Positions 5,953-9,297 of a stretch of 9,297 nucleotides of DNA are shown piece after piece. A model generated the notes under the pieces. It searched no databases. It was not told the DNA's origin and saw nothing but the letters and a program-made list of their open reading frames with translations. Position numbers and translations under genes: made by a program. The stretch comes from an uncultured Panacagrimonas sp. (lineage in GTDB: Bacteria > Pseudomonadota > Gammaproteobacteria > Nevskiales > Nevskiaceae): NCBI GenBank assembly GCA_946481265.1, contig CAMLNE010000161.1, positions 1 through 9,297 of the forward strand, read 5' to 3'. Within the stretch, counting starts at the first letter, position 1; every line of letters begins with the position of its first letter.

Positions 5953-6378
5953 ATGAAAATCGCAATGACCGAGTACCTGCAGATCGATCTCGACAAGGAA
6001 CGCTGGATGTGTCGCGTCTGCGACCACGATGTCGCCCCGGCCCGCGGCAACTACAAGGAAGGGCTGTTGGTCCACGCGCGTGATCCGCGCGAGATCCACA
6101 AGCCCATCCTGGATACTTCGTACGAGTTCACCTTCGCGCCCGACCCGGACTGGGTGCAGATCGTGGAGTACTACTGCCCGAGCTGCGGCACCCAGATGGA
6201 GGTCGAATACCTCACGCCGGGCCACCCGCCGCTGCACGACATGGAATTCGATATCGATGCGCTGAAGGCGCAGTGGGCCAAGCGGGCCCCGCAGGACACC
6301 AGCAAGCTGGCCGGTCCCGAGCCGCTGGGCGTCGAATACCACTCCCACAAGTCCGGCGGCATGCCGCGCGGGCGCTAA
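5953..6378 (+). CDS. apcB: Small zinc-ribbon-like gamma subunit of acetophenone carboxylase-type enzyme (ApcB-like)
   Basis: The protein has 141 residues (about 16 kDa). Two cysteine pairs, Cys20-RV-Cys23 and Cys75-PS-Cys78, are spaced as in a zinc ribbon. Between them lies the stretch PRGNYKEGLLVHARDPREIH. The C-terminus (SHKSGGMPRGR) is basic and looks flexible. Small metal-binding subunits of this kind occur in both acetophenone carboxylase (ApcB, about 15 kDa) and acetone carboxylase (AcxC), where they are structural parts of the hetero-oligomer. Its location between the two HyuA-like genes is the acetophenone-carboxylase order. The ATG at 5953 has AGAGGA at 5941-5946 in front; an in-frame TTG at 5938 lies before that site and is unlikely. 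Zinc binding is inferred from the CxxC pairs, not shown. Confidence 0.75.
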   Translation: MKIAMTEYLQIDLDKERWMCRVCDHDVAPARGNYKEGLLVHARDPREIHKPILDTSYEFTFAPDPDWVQIVEYYCPSCGTQMEVEYLTPGHPPLHDMEFDIDALKAQWAKRAPQDTSKLAGPEPLGVEYHSHKSGGMPRGR

Positions 6379-6390
6379 GGAGATCCAAAC

Positions 6391-8574
6391 ATGAAAAGAG
6401 TCGCCGTCGATATCGGTGGAACCTTCACCGACTGCTTCATGGTCTGGAACGAACACACGATCCAGTCCAAGGCGTTGACCACGCACCACAACCTCGCGCT
6501 CGGATTCCGCGAGGCGCTGCAGGCGGGTTGTTCCAAGCTCAATCTCGACATGCAGGACGTGCTGTCCGAGGTCGATTCCGTCCGCTACGCCACCACCCTG
6601 GGCACCAACGCGCTGATCGAGCGCAAGGGTCCCAAGGTGGCTCTGCTGGTCACCGCCGGCTACGAGTCCACCGTGCCGCTCGCCCGCGGCCGCGGCTATG
6701 GCGAGGGACTGAGCGAGAAGAGCCAGGCGGACCTCCCGGGCGCCTGCCGGCCGCCGGCACTGGTGCCGATCCCGATGATCGCCGGCGTGCGCGAACGCCT
6801 GGACGCGGTCGGCAACGTGCTGATGCGTCTGGACGAGGACGACCTGCGCGAGAAGATCCGCAATCTCGTCGACCGTGGTGCGCAGAGCTTCTGCGTGGCG
6901 TTGGTCAACTCGGTCGCCAATCCCGTTCACGAACGCCGGATCCAGGAGATCCTGCTCGAGGAGTATCCCGAGCACATGCTCGGCGCGATGCCGATCGTGA
7001 TGTCGCACAAGGTGGCAGGCCGCAAGGGTGAGTACGTGCGCGCCTCGTCGACGATCATCGACGCCTTCCTGCACGACGTGATGTATCACGGCCTGTCGTC
7101 GCTGGAGCTGAACCTGCGCGAATCCAGCTACACCAAGCCGATGCTGGTGATCCACAACTCCGGCGGCATGGCGCAGCTCAACTCCACCGACGCACTGCAG
7201 ACGATCCACTCGGGTCCGGTCGCCGGCGTGTCCGCCTCCGAGCACCTGGCGGCGGAAGCCGACCTGGGCAACGTGATCTGCACCGACATGGGCGGCACCA
7301 GCTTCGACATCGGCCTGGTCGTCGAAGGCGGCGTCAAGCACTACGACTTCAACCCGGTCATCGAGCGCTGGATGGTCAGCGTGCCGATGATCCACCTGGT
7401 CACGCTCGGTGCCGGCGGCGGCTCCATCTGCCGCTACGACCGTCTGTACAACACCGTGCAGGTGGGCCCGGAGTCGGCCGGCTCGAACCCTGGTCCCGCC
7501 AGCTACGACCGCGGCGGCCTGAAGCCGACGGTAGCGGACGCCGACCTGGTGCTCGGCTACCTGGATCCGGCCAACTACGCCGGTGGCGCCATCAAGCTCA
7601 AGCCCAATCGCGCCAAGCAGGCCATCGAGGACGAGATCTGCGAGGCGCTGGACGTGTCGGTGACCGAGGGCGCGCTGATGGTCAAGCGCAAGGTCGACGC
7701 CAACATGGCCAACGGCATCGCCACCGAGCTGCGCGCCCGCGGCTACGACCCGTCGAACTTCACGCTGCTGGCCTACGGCGGCAACGGTCCGCTGCACGGC
7801 TGCGGCATCGCCAACCAGCTCGGCATCGACCGCATGCTGGTGCCGCCGTTCTGCTCGGTCTTCTCGGCGGTGGGTGCGGGCAACATGCACCAGCTGCACA
7901 TCCACGAGAAGTCGCTGTTCATGTGGATCTTCGACAGCAACACCCGCAAGCTCTACAACGACTACGCGGCCTTCAACAAGATCGTCGAGGAGCTGGAGGA
8001 AGCCGGCCGCCAGGACCTGCTGCGCCAGGGCATGAAGCCCTCGGACATCAAGCACAAGCTAGAGCTCGACATGCGTTTCGGAAACCAGCTTGCGCAGACC
8101 ACGGTGGTCGCGCCCAAGCTGCGCTTCGAGAGCATGGAAGACGTGATGGCCATCATCAAGCAGTTCTCGCTCGACTACGGCAACCGCTTCGGCAAGGGAT
8201 CGGAGGCGCCCGAGGCGGGCATCCGCATCAACACGATCCGCGTGCAGAGCTACGTCGAGCTGGAAACGGTGGGACTCGGCAACCTGCGCGCGAAGACCAC
8301 CAAGGCGGCAGGCAAGGCGCCCGGGTCCCGCAAGTGCTACTTCGTCGGCCATGAAGGCGCCGTCGACACCGCGATCTACAACCACGAGGGGCTCGAGGTG
8401 GGATCGGTGGTGACGGGCCCCGCCATCGTCGTATCGACCACCACCACCTACCTGGTTGAACCAGGCTGGACCTGCGAGATCGGCGAACACGGCGCGGCAT
8501 GGTTCACGCGTGGAACCGCAACCGCAGGCGGCAAGGCGATCAAGGCCTCTTCCACGGCCAAGGCAAAGGCCTGA
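6391..8574 (+). CDS. apcC: Second HyuA-like ATP-binding subunit of acetophenone carboxylase-type enzyme (ApcC-like)
   Basis: The protein has 727 residues (roughly 79 kDa), a paralogue of the 645-residue subunit upstream. It has canonical ASKHA loops: VDIGGTFTD at 6-14, TDMGGTSFDIG around Asp299, and AYGGNGPLHG at 461-470. It also has the HyuA signatures LGAGGGS (339-345) and VGPESAGSNPGPA (358-370), and a C-terminal TGPAIVV region. About twenty terminal residues are rich in Ala, Lys, Gly and Thr (ending STAKAKA) and look like a flexible tail. In the acetophenone carboxylase core complex the two HyuA-like chains are thought to handle different phosphoryl acceptors, ketone and bicarbonate; the assignment here is open. 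AAGGAG overlaps the TAA stop of the preceding gene, 12 bases before the ATG, so translation is tightly linked. The third position and larger size fit ApcC. Confidence 0.75.
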   Translation: MKRVAVDIGGTFTDCFMVWNEHTIQSKALTTHHNLALGFREALQAGCSKLNLDMQDVLSEVDSVRYATTLGTNALIERKGPKVALLVTAGYESTVPLARGRGYGEGLSEKSQADLPGACRPPALVPIPMIAGVRERLDAVGNVLMRLDEDDLREKIRNLVDRGAQSFCVALVNSVANPVHERRIQEILLEEYPEHMLGAMPIVMSHKVAGRKGEYVRASSTIIDAFLHDVMYHGLSSLELNLRESSYTKPMLVIHNSGGMAQLNSTDALQTIHSGPVAGVSASEHLAAEADLGNVICTDMGGTSFDIGLVVEGGVKHYDFNPVIERWMVSVPMIHLVTLGAGGGSICRYDRLYNTVQVGPESAGSNPGPASYDRGGLKPTVADADLVLGYLDPANYAGGAIKLKPNRAKQAIEDEICEALDVSVTEGALMVKRKVDANMANGIATELRARGYDPSNFTLLAYGGNGPLHGCGIANQLGIDRMLVPPFCSVFSAVGAGNMHQLHIHEKSLFMWIFDSNTRKLYNDYAAFNKIVEELEEAGRQDLLRQGMKPSDIKHKLELDMRFGNQLAQTTVVAPKLRFESMEDVMAIIKQFSLDYGNRFGKGSEAPEAGIRINTIRVQSYVELETVGLGNLRAKTTKAAGKAPGSRKCYFVGHEGAVDTAIYNHEGLEVGSVVTGPAIVVSTTTTYLVEPGWTCEIGEHGAAWFTRGTATAGGKAIKASSTAKAKA

Positions 8575-8603
8575 GCCTCAACACCAGAATCCGGAGTCAT
8601 CAA

Positions 8604-9297
8604 ATGGGCAAGAACGAAGCTCAAAGCTACACCGAGAAGGAAAAGTCGATCGTCGACCAGTTCCTGGCCGACAACGTGCTGTTCCTGGGTCCCGATCCCG
8701 AGATCATGGAAGAGCATGATTTGTCTGCGCGCACGGAGGTGGAAGAGGCGGCGCTGGCAAACTCCACCGACGCCGCCATGCATGCGCTGGTACGCGACCG
8801 CCTGCAGGCGGGTGCGAACGAATCGTTCGAGATGCTCGAACAGATGGGCGCGGCGCCCGGCGCCAAGTGGGGAGACCTGATCACCGGCGTCTTCACCGCC
8901 AGCGGCGACCTGGCAGTATCCAGCGCCGGCGGCGTGCTGATCTTCTCCGCGGTCGTGCATCACCCGATCAAGTACATCGTCAAGTACTGGACGAACGATG
9001 CGACGGTCGGCGTCAAGGAAGGCGACGGCTTCATCCATAACGACGCACGCTACGGCAACATCCACAACACCGACCAGTCGCTGATGCTGCCGGTGTTCTG
9101 GGAAGGCAGGCTGGTGTGCTGGGCCTGCGCGACCGTGCACGAGGGCGAGAACGGCGCCATCGAGCCGGGTGGCATGCCTTCGCTGGCCGAATCGGTCTAC
9201 GAGGAAGGGCTCAAGATGTCGCCCTTCAAGGTGGTCGAGAACTACGAGCTGAAGAAGGATCTCGTCACCTTCCTGCAGAACTCGGTGCGCGAGCCCA
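8604..9297 (+). CDS. apcD: HyuB-like beta subunit of acetophenone carboxylase-type enzyme (ApcD-like), truncated by window end
   Basis: The first 231 residues of a hydantoinase B-family protein are present and the frame is still open at the window edge; the family is usually well over 500 residues. The family core is clear: EGDGFIHNDARYGNIHNTD (139-157), then PVFWEGRLVCWACATVHEGE (163-182) and GGMP. His154, Asp157 and His179 have a spacing that resembles, from memory, the metal ligands His150/Asp153/His175 of acetone carboxylase. In the acetophenone carboxylase core complex this subunit carries the novel beta-barrel domain and is the likely site of C-C bond formation. The usual AHHxDVGG motif of hydantoinases is replaced by VHEGENGAIEPGG. 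The ATG at 8604 has GGAG at 8593-8596 and follows the previous stop by 29 bases. The remaining apcE-like and CoA-ligase genes, if present, lie outside. Confidence 0.75.
   Translation, partial: MGKNEAQSYTEKEKSIVDQFLADNVLFLGPDPEIMEEHDLSARTEVEEAALANSTDAAMHALVRDRLQAGANESFEMLEQMGAAPGAKWGDLITGVFTASGDLAVSSAGGVLIFSAVVHHPIKYIVKYWTNDATVGVKEGDGFIHNDARYGNIHNTDQSLMLPVFWEGRLVCWACATVHEGENGAIEPGGMPSLAESVYEEGLKMSPFKVVENYELKKDLVTFLQNSVREP

Noticed and set aside
3879..6050. Long antisense open frame of 723 codons
   Set aside because: It is the shadow of the HyuA-like gene on the + strand, caused by high GC at third positions. Its translation is rich in H, A, G, L and D, without family motifs or a ribosome binding site.
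5797..8055. Long antisense open frame of 752 codons
   Set aside because: It lies opposite the small subunit and the second HyuA-like gene, which have strong motifs. The translation has shadow-like composition and no recognisable domain.
3897..9297. Acetone carboxylase, hydantoinase or 5-oxoprolinase as the enzyme identity
   Set aside because: Two HyuA-like genes flank a small two-CxxC gene and precede hyuB. Acetone carboxylase has one HyuA-like gene and a different order, and oxoprolinases/hydantoinases lack the small subunit.
1..9297. CRISPR arrays, tRNA/rRNA genes, insertion sequences or attachment sites
   Set aside because: No regular direct-repeat array, no cloverleaf or rRNA-like sequence, and no transposase or integrase frame or terminal inverted repeats were seen.

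Overview
The window is GC-rich, and all supported genes lie on the + strand. Gene content suggests a proteobacterium, most likely a beta- or gammaproteobacterium with an Aromatoleum/Thauera-like lifestyle: NAD-dependent formate dehydrogenase (fds type), glutathione-dependent formaldehyde dehydrogenase, and an ATP-dependent ketone-carboxylase operon. A genus cannot be named from the sequence alone.

Layout. (1) Positions 1-260: the last codons of an upstream gene overlap fdsD, the small delta subunit of a molybdenum NAD-dependent formate dehydrogenase, by 4 bases. (2) 304-2185: three tightly coupled genes. They encode an NTF2/SnoaL-like ketosteroid-isomerase-related protein, a GNAT acetyltransferase and a nitrilase-superfamily amidohydrolase. 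Successive genes overlap by 1 and 4 bases, and the substrate is unknown. (3) 2186-2414: a spacer with a purine-rich degenerate repeat. (4) 2415-3524: class III alcohol dehydrogenase (S-(hydroxymethyl)glutathione dehydrogenase), closed by a strong intrinsic terminator at 3560-3588. (5) 3589-3896: a regulatory region with clustered palindromes, a sigma70-like promoter and a leader dyad. (6) 3897-9297: an operon for a HyuA/HyuB-family ATP-dependent carboxylase. Its order is HyuA-like alpha (645 aa), small two-CxxC protein (141 aa), second HyuA-like alpha' (727 aa), HyuB-like beta (truncated by the window end).

The order and sizes of the last operon match the apcABCD genes of acetophenone carboxylase of Aromatoleum aromaticum. 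They do not match the acxABC order of acetone carboxylase or the two-gene hydantoinase layout. In the known enzyme the two ASKHA-type subunits are thought to phosphorylate ketone and bicarbonate separately. The beta subunit forms the carboxylation core, and an epsilon subunit plus a CoA ligase are encoded downstream, which here would lie beyond the window. The real substrate is not shown by the sequence.

The left half has a loose C1 theme: formaldehyde to S-formylglutathione (AdhC/FrmA), and formate to CO2 (Fds). The terminator and promoter region separate it from the carboxylase operon, so co-regulation is not implied, although formate oxidation would supply CO2 and NADH. The points most worth a second look are the operator cluster before the carboxylase operon, the hairpin-bearing 118-base gap between its first two genes, the unusual first phosphate motif of its first subunit, and a conserved-looking His/Asp/His set in its beta subunit.
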